53,403 nucleotides of DNA, taken from positions 1-53,403 of the forward strand of contig JASANZ010002140.1 in assembly GCA_030849805.1 (NCBI GenBank). The letters are read 5' to 3'. Numbering within the stretch: the first letter of the stretch is position 1; each line of letters opens with the position of its first letter. Below are positions 10,042 through 20,769 of this stretch, in pieces. A program made the translations under genes and the position numbers. This stretch comes from Sergeia podlipaevii (taxonomy: Eukaryota > Euglenozoa > Kinetoplastea > Trypanosomatida > Trypanosomatidae). The notes beneath the pieces are model-generated. The model was not told where the DNA came from and searched no databases. It saw nothing but the letters and a program-made list of their open reading frames with translations.

Positions 10042-11034
10042 CTACATGTACCATTCAAGCTTGTCCGTATCGTGCTCCTTCTTACGGAACCACTCATACT
10101 CACCGAACTGGCGATCGAACGTGCCGGACTGAAGGGAGAGCAAACGGAGCGTGAAACGAGGGCCCATCTCTTGCAAGCGCACCTCCTCCAGGTTGTCAAA
10201 GATATAGCGGTGTGTGCGCAAGAAGATATAATCACGTTGGTTGTGGAACGTTGCCACGGCACGACCGGCGTAGTCACGTGTAGCAGGGAAGAGGCACTCA
10301 AGCATACGCGAAATACGACGACCGAGGCGTGTGTCAAAGTTCTTAAAAATGAGCTCAGGGTAGTGCTCGGTGCGTGGAGCAGGGTCATCCAGCTGCGCGT
10401 GCGTCAGGAAATTTGAAATGCGGAAGGTGGCTGTAGGTCCCTCTGGCAAGTGAGACACAATCAGGTTATACGGTTCCTTCAGTCGGTCCGTGACAACAAT
10501 CAGATCTGTGAAGTCTCGATTAATGCAGAACTGCGTGATCTCCTGCAGCGTGTACGACTTGCGCGGGCGGTACGTCGAGTTAGGGAAAAGCCACATGATT
10601 TCCTTTACCATTTGCTTCGTCCTGAAGCAAGGATGTTCACCTGTGGTGATGAGCACATTTGGATTAGCCTTGGTCTTGAAGAAGTTCGCGAACTCATCAT
10701 CCGCTTCGTCCCGGAGGATTTCCGCGTCCTCCTTGTTCTCTATAACCGCCACATCCGCACGGCGCAGACGCTCCTTTGTTTTTGGGATCGACTTGGCTGG
10801 TGCCTTCCCCTTCAACGTCTTGCGCTCACTCTCGCGGGCCTCACGCCGCGCACGCTTCGTGTCCTTCTTCTGCTTTAATATTTCAGTGAACAGCTGAGAC
10901 TTGCGAATAGGCTGGCGGGTGTTGCGGAAGCGCTCCATAAGAGCAGGGTCCACCCCCTGCGCCTTACTCTCCAGCTCATGGCGCCGCTTCACGTGTAGCC
11001 GCGTGCTCTTCTTTGAACGCGCGCCTCTGCCCAT
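10042..11034 (-). CDS. RPF1: ribosome production factor 1 (Brix domain)
   Basis: A nucleolar Brix-domain protein that, with RRS1/RPF2-type partners, works in assembly of the large ribosomal subunit. The first 130 residues are basic and helical, typical of an rRNA-binding tail. The Brix domain fills about residues 125-325, with P-N-V-L-I-T-T-G at its start, a central L-P-E-G-P-T-A-T-F-R motif characteristic of the family, and a later N-Q-R-D-Y-I-F-L-R-T-H-R-Y strand. The C terminus G-E-Y-E-W-F-R-K-K with a following E-H-D-T-D-K matches RPF1 rather than IMP4, RPF2 or SSF1. I use the ATG at 11034, giving 330 residues; an in-frame TTG two codons upstream is not used. An AG at 11042-11041 would leave a six-base leader. 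Confidence 0.9.
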   Translation of the reverse strand: MGRGARSKKSTRLHVKRRHELESKAQGVDPALMERFRNTRQPIRKSQLFTEILKQKKDTKRARREARESERKTLKGKAPAKSIPKTKERLRRADVAVIENKEDAEILRDEADDEFANFFKTKANPNVLITTGEHPCFRTKQMVKEIMWLFPNSTYRPRKSYTLQEITQFCINRDFTDLIVVTDRLKEPYNLIVSHLPEGPTATFRISNFLTHAQLDDPAPRTEHYPELIFKNFDTRLGRRISRMLECLFPATRDYAGRAVATFHNQRDYIFLRTHRYIFDNLEEVRLQEMGPRFTLRLLSLQSGTFDRQFGEYEWFRKKEHDTDKLEWYM

Positions 11035-11306
11035 TGCCAACTAATAAAATTGTCTAAGTGAGGTTGCAGCAGCGCTTCCTAGTTCAACAAGATGCTTTGT
11101 TAGACTGAAGTGCTTAACAATATTTAAACAAAAAAATAAGGAAAAGGGTGTAAACAGAAAAGGTGAAAAGATAAACATCCACAGAGACATAGAAGCAACA
11201 CGTAGTGCCAACAACAATTTTAAAAAAACAGTACATACACAGATATGTTGTTCTTCAACGATAATTAGCTGAAAAAATTAAGCAATAAGTGCCCACAAGT
11301 AGGATA

Positions 11307-13007
11307 TCATTCCTTTAGCTGATACTTGCGGCCCTTGTACTCGGCAAAAGTCTTCAATGCCGCCGCCACAAGTGTGGTAAAGTGGGGCTGTGACCGCCAG
11401 TACTGCATAGATGGGTGCGCGTGGATCTCCTCACGCGTCAGCCCACCATCCGTCAGTGCAGACACCAAGGCCCGGCCCACCTCTGCTCGCAGCTCGGCGC
11501 CGGTAAGGGCTGCGCTAGTGATGGCAACTGACGCCGCCGCACGTGCGTGGCTATCTGATGGCTCAGATGTTTGCAAGTACGCGCGACGCAGCTCTTGCTC
11601 TGTCTGCTCGTGTGCAACGGCATCTCTTGTGCGCTTGAGTGCCTCGAGTACCTCAACGCTACCTTCAAAGCCACCCTGCACGCGCGATCCATGCAAGACA
11701 AGCAAAGGGTTGCGCTTCGCTCTCACACACACCAGAGAGACCTCCTCGCTCAACTGCTGCGGCTCCTCCACTGTCACGCCACACCACGCAGTTGCCGTGC
11801 AGCCTTCTTGACCATTTCGCCCCTCCACATCAAGTGCAGGACTCAGAAACCGACGGCGCAGAAGTGCATCTATTGATTCAGAGCCAAGAAACATCACCTC
11901 ACCTGCGTCCTCGGCTTCCTCAAATACGCGGCTTGTATGCTTCAAAAACGCATGCCGTTCAACTTCAGAAAGCGACCTCGTTGAGCACGCTCCAAAACAA
12001 AGCACGAACAGTCGGTGACGATGCAGCACAGTCGCATAAACCCCCACGCGTAGCCGAACTCGAGCCCCAGCAGTGGCAGCTGCCCGCATCAGCGCCGCTA
12101 GAGCCACCTCCGACACCCCCAGCAGTCGCCGAGCCTCCATCACATCCACTGCTAGTCCAGCCGCACCAGCTGATATTTGGCGCCGATGGACGGCCACAAG
12201 AGCTGCCCACGATTCACGCAGTCTCGCCACACCTGCGTCAGCTGTGCCCTCTGACTGGAGAGGTCGTCCCTCCACGTGTGTGACAAGTGTGCTGAGAGCA
12301 GCCGTGGTAAGAGGGAGGCGGAGCACCTCCGGTCCAATCAACCGCGCAGAGCGCAAATCCACCAGCAAAGCAGCCGGCTCAGGCCGCAGCAAAGCGTCGC
12401 TCTCAAGTACGCTCGGTATATCAGGGACACCCGCAGCAGCGGCGGCAGCAGCAATTTCTGTGGGTCGCTTGTAGTGAGCCGTCTCGCGGTAGACAGTCAG
12501 AGAGCCCCCAACAGGGGTAGGCTTGAGAGGGTGAAGACCAGCATGCTGGTGTTCCCGCCGGATCACATCTAACGCCTTCGCCAACGCCTCGGCACCACGT
12601 GCGTCGGGTGGGGAATCAGCAAACTCCTTCAGCTGACGGACAAGATCCACAGCACGTGTCAGTGTTCCAATTTCCGGCCACAAATGTGGATCGCTACTGG
12701 GGAGAAACTGCCGCATTCGCCCATCAGCCAGCAGGGTCGCGCGTGCCCAGCGAAGGCGCTTTAGCTGCATCTCATGTACGCTCTGCATCGCGGGGCTGCA
12801 TCCGCTACTGCTCAGCTTGCCTAGACGCTCTTCCTCGTCAAATATGTGCAATGACCGCGACGGAGTCGCCTCGCCGGCGTGCTGCTGCTCTACCACCTCG
12901 GCGCCAGTGTCAACAACGCTCTCAAGCAGATCCTGCGGCATAAGTAGCGCAGCAAACCTCGCTGACTCCGCCGAGGAAGCCCTTGAATTTTGTGTAGGCG
13001 AATTCAT
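11307..13007 (-). CDS. unknown Ala-rich 566-residue protein
   Basis: I do not recognise it. The first 80 residues look disordered and Glu/Ser-rich; the rest is predicted helical with many Ala, Leu and Arg, including an A-A-A-A-A-A-A run near 190. No membrane span, no clear presequence and no nucleotide-binding motif is visible. The C terminus (residues about 530-566) is better ordered, with aromatic residues and a basic G-R-K-Y end. It starts at the first ATG, which lies just two bases after a T13-AG acceptor, so no longer N terminus is possible if that AG is used. It is read with strong codon bias and no internal stops on the same strand as its neighbours. GC content is higher than in flanking genes. 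Confidence 0.85.
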   Translation of the reverse strand: MNSPTQNSRASSAESARFAALLMPQDLLESVVDTGAEVVEQQHAGEATPSRSLHIFDEEERLGKLSSSGCSPAMQSVHEMQLKRLRWARATLLADGRMRQFLPSSDPHLWPEIGTLTRAVDLVRQLKEFADSPPDARGAEALAKALDVIRREHQHAGLHPLKPTPVGGSLTVYRETAHYKRPTEIAAAAAAAGVPDIPSVLESDALLRPEPAALLVDLRSARLIGPEVLRLPLTTAALSTLVTHVEGRPLQSEGTADAGVARLRESWAALVAVHRRQISAGAAGLAVDVMEARRLLGVSEVALAALMRAAATAGARVRLRVGVYATVLHRHRLFVLCFGACSTRSLSEVERHAFLKHTSRVFEEAEDAGEVMFLGSESIDALLRRRFLSPALDVEGRNGQEGCTATAWCGVTVEEPQQLSEEVSLVCVRAKRNPLLVLHGSRVQGGFEGSVEVLEALKRTRDAVAHEQTEQELRRAYLQTSEPSDSHARAAASVAITSAALTGAELRAEVGRALVSALTDGGLTREEIHAHPSMQYWRSQPHFTTLVAAALKTFAEYKGRKYQLKE

Positions 13008-13721
13008 TCCTAAAAAAAAAAAAATGTAGGAAAGATGTAAAACTGAATAAAGGAAAACAAGATTTTAGAGACGTGTGCTTTCTGTGCTATCTTCCACAAA
13101 GGTGAGCATTCATCCCATCTCACTGTAGAGGAGATAGCAGCTTCCCGCGCTCATTGAATAAGTGCGGTTGCGGCTGTCCTCCATCGCTAAAAGCGTGAAA
13201 ACAAAAAATTTTTGAAACGATTTTTATTACTTTTCTCTCTCTCTCATATATATATATATAATCGTAGTCCGCATCTAATCATAATTCAACGAGTAATCTC
13301 GTACATCTCCAATTGCCTCAAAAAAAAAAAACTAGTAAACACAAGATAATCAAAATAGTAACAATAACAACAGTAACAAAAATATAAAATTGCATCTATG
13401 AAAAACAAAATAACCGCTCTCTAAAGAACATATACCACTAAGTCTATCAAGCACAGAGCGCACACGCCAAATAGAAGAAAACAACGAAGATATAAGTACG
13501 CATGCTGACTCTCTGTGTGTGGGCTTGGGTTTCATGTATGCAATCAATTGTAAATGAGCACGTTGCATAGCATAAAGCCCATAAAAAAAAAAATCGTATC
13601 TAAAACAAAAGAAAAAGAGATGTATTTCTACAAAGAAAAAAATGACTGATGCGGCATAACATCAACTATCAACACGCGCAGAGTCTTCACGCCACGCGCC
13701 TTCTCTGTCAGGGGACCTTTC
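13008..13721. other. gap with strong splice tract and CT/AT microsatellite
   Basis: No gene seen. It holds the T13 tract for the preceding gene (13012-13024), a CT then AT microsatellite at 13235-13262, and A-runs at 13320-13331 and 13583-13593. Confidence 0.6.
13010..13024 (-). promoter_or_regulatory. predicted trans-splice acceptor two bases before the ATG
   Basis: On the minus strand CA-T13-AG-GA-ATG. The AG at 13011-13010 is the first after the tract and is followed by only GA before the start codon at 13007, predicting a two-base gene-encoded leader after the spliced leader. Confidence 0.6.
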
Positions 13722-15602
13722 TCAGCGCCGCCGGCCAATAGAGCTGGGCAATACCAAGTTCGGCTGGCCACGACCACCGCGGCGACTTTCAGGAAGGCCA
13801 CCAGCCTGCTGCATCATCTCGTCAAACTTGGAAGGACTGGGGAAAGCAGCGTCAAAGAAAACGGCCATCGGGTCGTCCGCGCTCACCTTGGGTGCGACTG
13901 GCTTCCCACGTGGAGCGGCAGCAGCAGCAGCGCGTCTGCGGGCGGGAGCGGGTGGCGCCACAGGCTCCTCCTCCACTTCGGACGCCTCACTAACAGCTCT
14001 CCGTGCAGGGACAGGCCGCTTGGCCTTCGCCTTCGGAGCCGGGGGACGAGAAACCTTGGGAGCTTTGCGCATAACACGCTCTGCCTCACCCTCACTGAGA
14101 AGAAAATCATCGGCTTCGAGGTCAATCTGAGAGATGGAGCGCGTCGTAACGGGGCGCTTGCGCTGGCGGCGAGGAAGCAAAATGGGCTGCTCCGCCTCCT
14201 CCTCAAAGAGAAGAGAGTCACCAAGATCGGGAACGACGCTAGCAGTACGTTTTCCAGAAAGCGCACGGCGTGCTGGGGCCTTCGTGGTTAGCGCGGAAGA
14301 AAGGACAGCGGCTTCTGCCGCAGCCAAAACGGCACTGCGGCTTCGTGTGCGCTGGGGAGGCTTGCGCGCGGGCACAGAAAGCACCTCTTCCTCCTCTTCG
14401 CCGTCGTTGAGCACATGGTGAGGGGCAGACTCGGAATCCGACCAGTTGATCACCACGACACTCCGCTTACTCTTGCTCTTTTTCTGCTGAGAGAGAATGC
14501 GGGATACAATCTTCTCCAGTCTCGCCTTCTTGCGGCGCTGCTGTGCTGCGCCATCGTCACTGCTGTCATGCTCCTCGTCATCATCGTCGTCGCTATCAAG
14601 CAGAACATTTTCAGATACGATGGGCAGAGAACGGTGACGCCCACGCGTGCCCGCAGCGGCGGCATGAGAACGCTTGGTGCTGCGCCTGCGAGCGTCAGCA
14701 GCGGCTGACACGCGCGACAGTTGCTCAAGTGCGGCTTGAATATCAGGGTCACTGTCATCCTCCAGCTGCTTCAGTAGACTCGTCTCATCCGCGCGCGTGG
14801 TGGCTGCTGCGCTCTCAGCGGCATGCGTCTGGGTATTGCCACGCGTCGGTGAGGGAGTGACAGAGGCACGCCGGCGCTTCGCGGCTGCCCTCAACACCTC
14901 CTTGGCGTGCTGCAACGCGCTCACCTCTGCGTCCGCCTCCGCTGCCTTCTGTTCAGCTCTTCGCTCCTTCTCTTCCACAGCACGAGCCTCACGCTCCAGC
15001 TTGCGCACCTCTTCCTCGCGCTCAAGTTCGCTCTTCGTGGCAAGCACAAACTCCTCCACGAAGCTATCGTCGTAAAAGCTGTGATGCAGCTGGGCCTCCT
15101 TCTTGCGCGCAGCAATGCGCTGCCGGCTGGCTGACCGGCCCCGGTTGGATGGCTGCTGTTGACGATACTGAGGAACCGGAGAGCGACGTGAATTATAGCC
15201 GGCAGCAGCAGCGGGCTGCTGGGAGTGCACGACCCCTGAGGCGGCTTCTTCATCCATGTCTGGATAAGACGAGTTGACCTTGAGAATAGACGCGGGCTGC
15301 GGCGACTGGCGACGCCCGTCACGCACTGGTGACACAGGTGCTGAGGCGGAGAAGGTGGCGTTGTAGTGAGGTCGCTCCTCACGCAATTTGCTCTCAGCGA
15401 ACGTGACACTGCGTCTGCGGGGATAAAAAGGAAGCGGAGACATGAGCGGGGAGTCGTCACCAAATACGCCGCTCTTCGAGCTCATACGTGAGTAAGAGCG
15501 CTGGTTCGCCGGGAGACTTCCCAGCTGGCGGCGAGGCACTGGGGAGGTTTGCCGCGAGCGGACGCGTAGCGGCTGCTCGCTGGAGTACTGTACGTCCGTC
15601 AT
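13722..15602 (-). CDS. unknown disordered 626-residue protein
   Basis: I do not recognise it. I place the start at the ATG at 15602; an earlier in-frame ATG at 15677 would add 25 residues but probably lies in the leader, since a pyrimidine tract and AG fall between the two. The protein is mostly low complexity: an N-terminal region with many Arg and Ser-Pro/Thr-Pro sites, a charged coiled coil near residues 180-250 (E-R-E-E-E-V-R-K-L-E-R-E), acidic Asp/Glu runs near 330-400, and Pro-Ala-Lys-Arg-rich blocks near 420-560. A short ordered-looking C-terminal motif around F-F-D-A-A-F-P-S-P-S-K-F is followed by a Gly-Arg-rich tail. The many Arg-Lys blocks suggest a nuclear or chromatin location and the S/T-P sites suggest phosphorylation. 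Both are inference. Confidence 0.8.
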   Translation of the reverse strand: MTDVQYSSEQPLRVRSRQTSPVPRRQLGSLPANQRSYSRMSSKSGVFGDDSPLMSPLPFYPRRRSVTFAESKLREERPHYNATFSASAPVSPVRDGRRQSPQPASILKVNSSYPDMDEEAASGVVHSQQPAAAAGYNSRRSPVPQYRQQQPSNRGRSASRQRIAARKKEAQLHHSFYDDSFVEEFVLATKSELEREEEVRKLEREARAVEEKERRAEQKAAEADAEVSALQHAKEVLRAAAKRRRASVTPSPTRGNTQTHAAESAAATTRADETSLLKQLEDDSDPDIQAALEQLSRVSAAADARRRSTKRSHAAAAGTRGRHRSLPIVSENVLLDSDDDDDEEHDSSDDGAAQQRRKKARLEKIVSRILSQQKKSKSKRSVVVINWSDSESAPHHVLNDGEEEEEVLSVPARKPPQRTRSRSAVLAAAEAAVLSSALTTKAPARRALSGKRTASVVPDLGDSLLFEEEAEQPILLPRRQRKRPVTTRSISQIDLEADDFLLSEGEAERVMRKAPKVSRPPAPKAKAKRPVPARRAVSEASEVEEEPVAPPAPARRRAAAAAAPRGKPVAPKVSADDPMAVFFDAAFPSPSKFDEMMQQAGGLPESRRGGRGQPNLVLPSSIGRRR

Positions 15603-17497
15603 TGTTTCAGTGGAAAATAAAGAAGTATGCTGTCTTGAGTTCGTTTTAACAACAAGAAAACCTTTGTGCGCGTGCAAAATTGACTTTGTGGGATCTAAAG
15701 GGGGGTATGTCTAAAGCGGATTTGTTCTCAAAAAAAAAAAAAATGTGCTATGAATATCAAAGAAAAAAGAAATCAAGAAGAAAATCTAAATGTTGAAAAA
15801 AAAAAAATCTATTTATCTTGAAGATGCCGGGAACAAAACAAAGAAAATGTATTGATTGCTGTGTTTGAAATGATCACCTTCACAAAAAAAAAAACTTTTC
15901 CTCGTTCAACCTCTGGAGAAAGGGAAAGAAAAAAAATATCTTTACAGGATTGTGACGAAGACAATACGTTGCTTCAACACAGCCACTGCAACTTTCTAGT
16001 TTCTGAGTGAAAGAAGAAAAGAAAAAGGAAGGCACGAGCAGATAAAGCAGGTAGCGTGCATTAATTTTTAAGCAAGCAGAAAAACTGTAGCTTTAAGTTA
16101 AGACATAATGTAGTGCAGTTTTATCGTTTACTTTGGCATAATAACCCCTTCATTTAGCGTTTAACTTTTAAATGTTTCTTTTTGGTAACAGAAAACATAT
16201 ATATATTACAGAGATATTTGTTGCTATAATTGTGTTAAATGTGTAAAAAATTTTGATGGTGGTGTGTCAACACCGAAAGGTACCTACCTACTATGTCCCC
16301 TTCAATGCAAACTCTCCTTCTTCTTCTTCGTGCTCACACACACACGCACAAGTACACACACACGTAGACACATGCGCACATACTTTAGCATAACACGTGG
16401 GATAGCAGAACATCATCGGAAAGGGCAAGCAACTCCTATATATATATAAGAGTCATCTAAATGGCAACGAATGTATAAACCATGAAGGCTTGCTGTTTGC
16501 TTCCATTTAAAAGATGATTCTGTACATTGCGCGTGTACGACTGTATGTATGCACGTGTGTGGCCACTTTCCGTGTGCTCTGAGTGCAAAAAAATAATAAT
16601 AATAAAAATGTTTAGTTTCTCCAAATGTAGCCGTAGAACAGAATGATGGCTGAAGAGCCCATAGGCACAGACGCACATACACAAATAGCGGGTGTGCAGA
16701 AGGAAAGGGAAAGGGAAGAGAAAAGAGTGATAAAGAGAGGCATGTGCGCATGAGCAAAAGCTTTTACCTGATACTCAAGAAGATACAAACTGTATCAAAC
16801 AGGAAGATAACTTCTCATTCAACTGAAATCAAGAGCAAAATATTCAATGAAGGCAAAAGGAAAGGCAAATTGGCGTACTAGCGCACTGTAGCAAGTGACT
16901 CGTGATCATGCACAATACCTCCCTTTCAGCAGGGGCACTACCCCCTCAAGTCAATAAAAAGAATAAAACATATATATGCGCGTATGTATGTAGGCTTGTG
17001 GGGATGTAATTTTTCATTATGATTTGCGTCTGTCTTCATTTTTTGTTGTTGTTGCTGGATCTTTTTTTGTATCTGGCACTTCACAAAAAGCAATAGTTGT
17101 CATTTATTCCAAGCGACAGCAACACGGCGATCAGACCATGAGTTATCCAGTGCAGCTAGATTGAAAAGAAAATGTTTTCAATTTGATGTTTTCATTTCAA
17201 GGCCCATTTAATACAACTTGGCGATAAGTAATGCTTGTGTAGGAATATATGCATATATATATTCCCGTTTTCTCGTAGCTTAAAAAAAAAACAACTGAAG
17301 AAACGTGGGAGAAAGAAATGCTTTTGTAAATAAGTTTGTCACTCACGACAAACGACAAAGAGGACTCCACGCCACAAATATACAAAAGTTCACACACAAG
17401 AGAAGGGAGAAGAGCCAGAGTTTAAGAAAATAAAAGAAAGGGACCAAAGATTACGTAGGCACGTAGACCTGCATGTTGTGTTCACGTTGCACGTACG
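15603..17497. other. long gap of about 1.9 kb
   Basis: No gene seen on either strand. A-runs at 15730-15743, 15796-15807 and 15884-15894 mark pyrimidine tracts of the transcribed strand. TA tracts occur near 16196-16206, 16436-16448 and 17244-17262, and a CA-rich stretch near 16336-16363. The unusual length leaves room for a long 3' UTR of ribokinase's downstream side or for a small non-coding RNA, but I see no tRNA-like or box motifs. Confidence 0.5.
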
Positions 17498-18487
17498 TTA
17501 CATGACACCCGCGGGGAGCTCGGAGGGCACCGCGTACGACGATTGTGTTCCCTTGCGAGTCACGCTGATGGCAGCACATTCATTGGCGCGCTTGCACGCC
17601 TCAAGCAGATTGTGGCCGCGGGTCATGAAGAACACCGCAGAGCCAACAAAGCAATCACCAGCGCCAGTGGTATCCACAGCCTTGACGCGCTTGCCCTTGT
17701 GGTGAACCGGCGTACCACCGTTCTCAGAGAGAGCGAATCCAGCGGAGCCGAGTGTGATGACGACGTCGCGCACGCCCATAGCCTGCAGTGCCTTGATCGC
17801 CTTGAATGCGGAAGCAGTGTCGGTCACCTTAATGCCGGTCATCAGCGCCGCCTCCACCTCGTTGGGGCAGAAGAGAGACACATGACGGAGGTAGGGCTTG
17901 ATTATTTCGACCTCATCAGGTTTGGGGGCGGGAGCGGTGTTGAAGATGGTGTAGACACCGCGCTGATGAGCCTCCTTGATAGAGGCCAGAGTGGTCTGTA
18001 GAGGGATCTCGTGCTGGCAGATGAGGTACTTCACGCTCTTGGGAAAGATAGCGTTGAAGTTGTCGGTGCGAGAGCGGACGAGCTCGGGGGTCATGAGATG
18101 GGTGGCGTTGGGGCAGATGACGATCTCGTTGTGGGACGTCTTCGTGTCGACAAAGATCATAGCAAGGCCGCTAGCGCTCTTGGAGTCACGGAGCATGTAG
18201 CGGGTGTCGACGCCGTTGTTGGCAAGCTGCTTCATGTAGTCATTGCCATCACCATCGCCGCCGAGCATGCTGACCATGGCCACCTTCGCGCCAAGGCGTC
18301 CCGCAGCAACGGCCTGGTTGGCACCCTTGCCGCCAAAGCCCTTCTGGAAGGACTGGGAGTGCATTGTCTCACCGACCTGAGGAAGGTGATCAACATAAGC
18401 GCTGTAGTCGATAAAGCAAGAGCCAAGAACAAGAATCTCGGGGGCAAACTCGGTGGTCTGGCTTGAAAACTTCTGAACGCGGTCCAT
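17498..18487 (-). CDS. RBSK: ribokinase
   Basis: Phosphorylates D-ribose to ribose 5-phosphate with ATP; PfkB-family sugar kinase. I use the ATG at 18487, giving 329 residues, the usual size. A longer frame upstream to 18841 starts at TTG and encodes low-complexity sequence, so it is rejected. Family motifs are clear: the substrate motif [10 protein letters not shown] near residues 50-59, N-T-A-P-A near 183-187 and the catalytic/anion-hole motif D-T-T-G-A-G-D at 272-278, where Asp278 is the base. The C terminus (G-V-M) is not a PTS1. Residues 3-11 (R-V-x5-Q-T) come close to a PTS2 glycosomal signal but end in Thr instead of Leu/Ala/Phe. Location (glycosome or cytosol) is therefore open. Confidence 0.95.
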   Translation of the reverse strand: MDRVQKFSSQTTEFAPEILVLGSCFIDYSAYVDHLPQVGETMHSQSFQKGFGGKGANQAVAAGRLGAKVAMVSMLGGDGDGNDYMKQLANNGVDTRYMLRDSKSASGLAMIFVDTKTSHNEIVICPNATHLMTPELVRSRTDNFNAIFPKSVKYLICQHEIPLQTTLASIKEAHQRGVYTIFNTAPAPKPDEVEIIKPYLRHVSLFCPNEVEAALMTGIKVTDTASAFKAIKALQAMGVRDVVITLGSAGFALSENGGTPVHHKGKRVKAVDTTGAGDCFVGSAVFFMTRGHNLLEACKRANECAAISVTRKGTQSSYAVPSELPAGVM

Positions 18488-18894
18488 ATTCAAGAAGTAA
18501 ATAAAGGCTGTAGGGAAAGTTGATTGTAATGAAGCTAGTAGTGAAAATCCTAAAGTACAAAGAAACATATATATAGAGAGGAGAAGAGAAGAAAAAAAAA
18601 GAAAAAATGAAATTCCATTTAAACGAAAGCACATGAACTCGGATACTCGTATTATTAGAGTATGAAGGTAATATTGGCACATAGAAGAAAGGGGAATAAC
18701 CAATAAGACAAGGATGATTTTGCTAGTTTTTTTTAAAAAAAAAACACAACGGCTCGATACTACCGCACAAAGTGAGGAAAAATACGCTGAGCAATAATGA
18801 GATGGGGAGGGGTCCATGAATGAAGTGGCACGTGCGCGCAAACACTAGCAAATGACAGAGAGGTCATCCTCCTTGCTCGGTGACTGTGTCCCAG
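18488..18894. other. gap with ribokinase splice region
   Basis: No gene seen. On the minus strand a pyrimidine stretch and TACAG precede the ribokinase ATG by about 24 bases. A T8-A10 boundary lies at 18727-18744. Confidence 0.5.
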
Positions 18895-20070
18895 CTAAAA
18901 GAACATAGGACGGCGACTAATCATAAGAAGAAAGAGCATGGCAAGAGCAAAAAATGGGTGGCTGAACATAAAGTGCACGAAGCAGTACACCAACGTGGCC
19001 AACACTACAAACCACGCACCAAGAGTCAAAAACGCAATGAGAGGACTACGGTTGTGAGAGCGAACCCCAAAGAAGTGCTGGGTGAAGTCGGGGTTTGACT
19101 TCTGGTAGTTTACAGATGCATTGCCGTAGTGTACACGTCCATCGCTGCTGCTCGTGTGAGCGCTATGAAAATCTTCAGGTGTCTGGTTGGTGCTTGCGTT
19201 GGGGTCCGCACTGGTCATGCGACGCACGGTGAACTTCTTGCCGCGGGGATCGACATACGTCGTCTCCTCCATGCGGTTGCCGTTGGCATCCACGTACACG
19301 TTGGAAGTGGTGCCATCTGTTTTGAAGAATGGCCGAAACGACTGTTCATTCTCCGAGAAGGACCTCCCCACGTTTTGCCCAAGTCCGCCGCCGTAGCCAC
19401 TGCGCATGGACCCACGACGCATCTCCTCCTCAAGGTCACGGAAAATCTGATCCACGCGCATTCCACCAAATATGTCACGGAAAAGACGATCAGCTTCCTC
19501 CTTCGACATTTGCTGATACTGCACGTTCTGCGTTGTGCGACCTGGAAATCCACGCGAGTACCCACCAGCTGGATTGAAGCCTGAACCAGAAGATGGACTG
19601 CCACGGAACATGGCGCGCTGAGCATCATATTCGCGGCGCTTATCCTTGTGACCAATGACGTTGTATGCAGCCGAAATGCTCTTGAACTTCTCCTCCGCAC
19701 CGACTTCGTGGTTGCGATCTGGATGATACTTCAACGCAAGCTTCTTGTACGCGCTCTTGATCTCATCCTGCGTGGCATCTGGCTTCACGCCAAGGGTTGC
19801 ATAGTAGTCATCCGATTCGCTGCTCTGGAAGCGGCATTGTGTAAGCAGCGGTGACCTAGGTCGTAAAGGCACTGCAGACTGCCAAGCGGCAGGCAGAGCA
19901 GAAAAACAACTAAAGCTACCCAGTCCCTTAGAGCCGCTAGTGAAGCGCAAGCAGGCTTTGCTGCTGAAGGCCAAAACAGAAGGCTGACGAAGAGGTCCAG
20001 CAGTATTCAGAACTCGCTTGGCGGTTGTGCTGTGCGGCAGAGTGGCACACCGAATAGTACGCAGATTCAT
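18895..20070 (-). CDS. mitochondrial DnaJ (Hsp40) with C-terminal membrane segment
   Basis: A J-domain co-chaperone that stimulates an Hsp70. I use the ATG at 20070 (391 residues); an in-frame TTG four codons upstream is not used. The first 85 residues are rich in Arg, Ser and Ala with few acidic residues, as in a mitochondrial presequence. The J domain covers about 88-150, with Y-A-T-L-G-V and the essential H-P-D at 116-118. A Gly/Phe/Arg-rich linker follows, but there is no zinc-finger region, so it is not type I. A segment near 255-290 contains [10 protein letters not shown], similar to other mitochondrial J proteins. Residues 340-385 form one or two hydrophobic spans and the protein ends in R-R-P-M-F-F. 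This fits an inner- or outer-membrane anchored J protein; membrane and orientation are inference. Confidence 0.88.
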   Translation of the reverse strand: MNLRTIRCATLPHSTTAKRVLNTAGPLRQPSVLAFSSKACLRFTSGSKGLGSFSCFSALPAAWQSAVPLRPRSPLLTQCRFQSSESDDYYATLGVKPDATQDEIKSAYKKLALKYHPDRNHEVGAEEKFKSISAAYNVIGHKDKRREYDAQRAMFRGSPSSGSGFNPAGGYSRGFPGRTTQNVQYQQMSKEEADRLFRDIFGGMRVDQIFRDLEEEMRRGSMRSGYGGGLGQNVGRSFSENEQSFRPFFKTDGTTSNVYVDANGNRMEETTYVDPRGKKFTVRRMTSADPNASTNQTPEDFHSAHTSSSDGRVHYGNASVNYQKSNPDFTQHFFGVRSHNRSPLIAFLTLGAWFVVLATLVYCFVHFMFSHPFFALAMLFLLMISRRPMFF

Positions 20071-20769
20071 GGCTGTACACAAGAATATATATCAGATTAT
20101 TATTGAGCTCCGTCTCTCTCGAACAGTGTGTTGGTTGCCAGTGTCACGCAAGTCGATAAGCTGTATATCAATAGTACTGATAACAGAACTTGATTCAATT
20201 GATTGCAAGTGTACTCGTAACGTAATGCCTATGCAGCTAGAAATTGCTTTCTTCTTATTGGTATTTTCCTTACTTTTCTTTTGACTTACAGTCGCGCAAT
20301 AATAGATATTTGTATATTTGTATTTACCGCTGCTACTTGGATAGAAGAGGTGTGTTCTATGAAAGTGCGTGCTGTAGTGTGTATTTCCTTTTGATGCAGA
20401 AGGGAAAAGAAAAAAAATGAAAAGAAACGTAAAGCATTAAAAAAAAAAAATGAAGCAAGTAGAGCACAAAATGAAGAAATAGTCATTCTAGAATACAACG
20501 TGCGCTTCAGATAAATATATAAAAAGGGATATAGTGTAGATCCTGCTACGTTAATCTTTCTCATCGTGAAGAGAGTCAATAGTCTATGCAGGTCTTGCAT
20601 TCTGCTAGCAGCGCATCGATATTTTAACTGAATATTCCCCCCTTTAAAAAAATAAAAAGAAATCTCTCTATGAATGCGCAAAATAAAGAAAAATATATAG
20701 GAGCTGAACGTATCTCTTTGGAGGGGAAGAGCATAAATCCTTAAGGCACCAAAGGTGACGTGGGTTGGG
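20071..20769. other. gap of about 700 bases
   Basis: No gene seen. It holds an A12 run at 20439-20450 (CAT12 on the transcribed strand) and a TATATA stretch near 20514-20521. A longer minus-strand frame across 20286-20990 is low complexity and overlaps a better gene. Confidence 0.5.

Noticed and set aside
11639..12283. Plus-strand 214-residue frame opposite the Ala-rich protein gene
   Set aside because: High GC of the real gene removes stops on the other strand; the product is Pro/Gln/His-rich and on the wrong strand for the cluster.
18488..18841. N-terminal extension of ribokinase
   Set aside because: Starts at TTG, is hydrophobic low complexity, and a splice acceptor lies between it and the true ATG.
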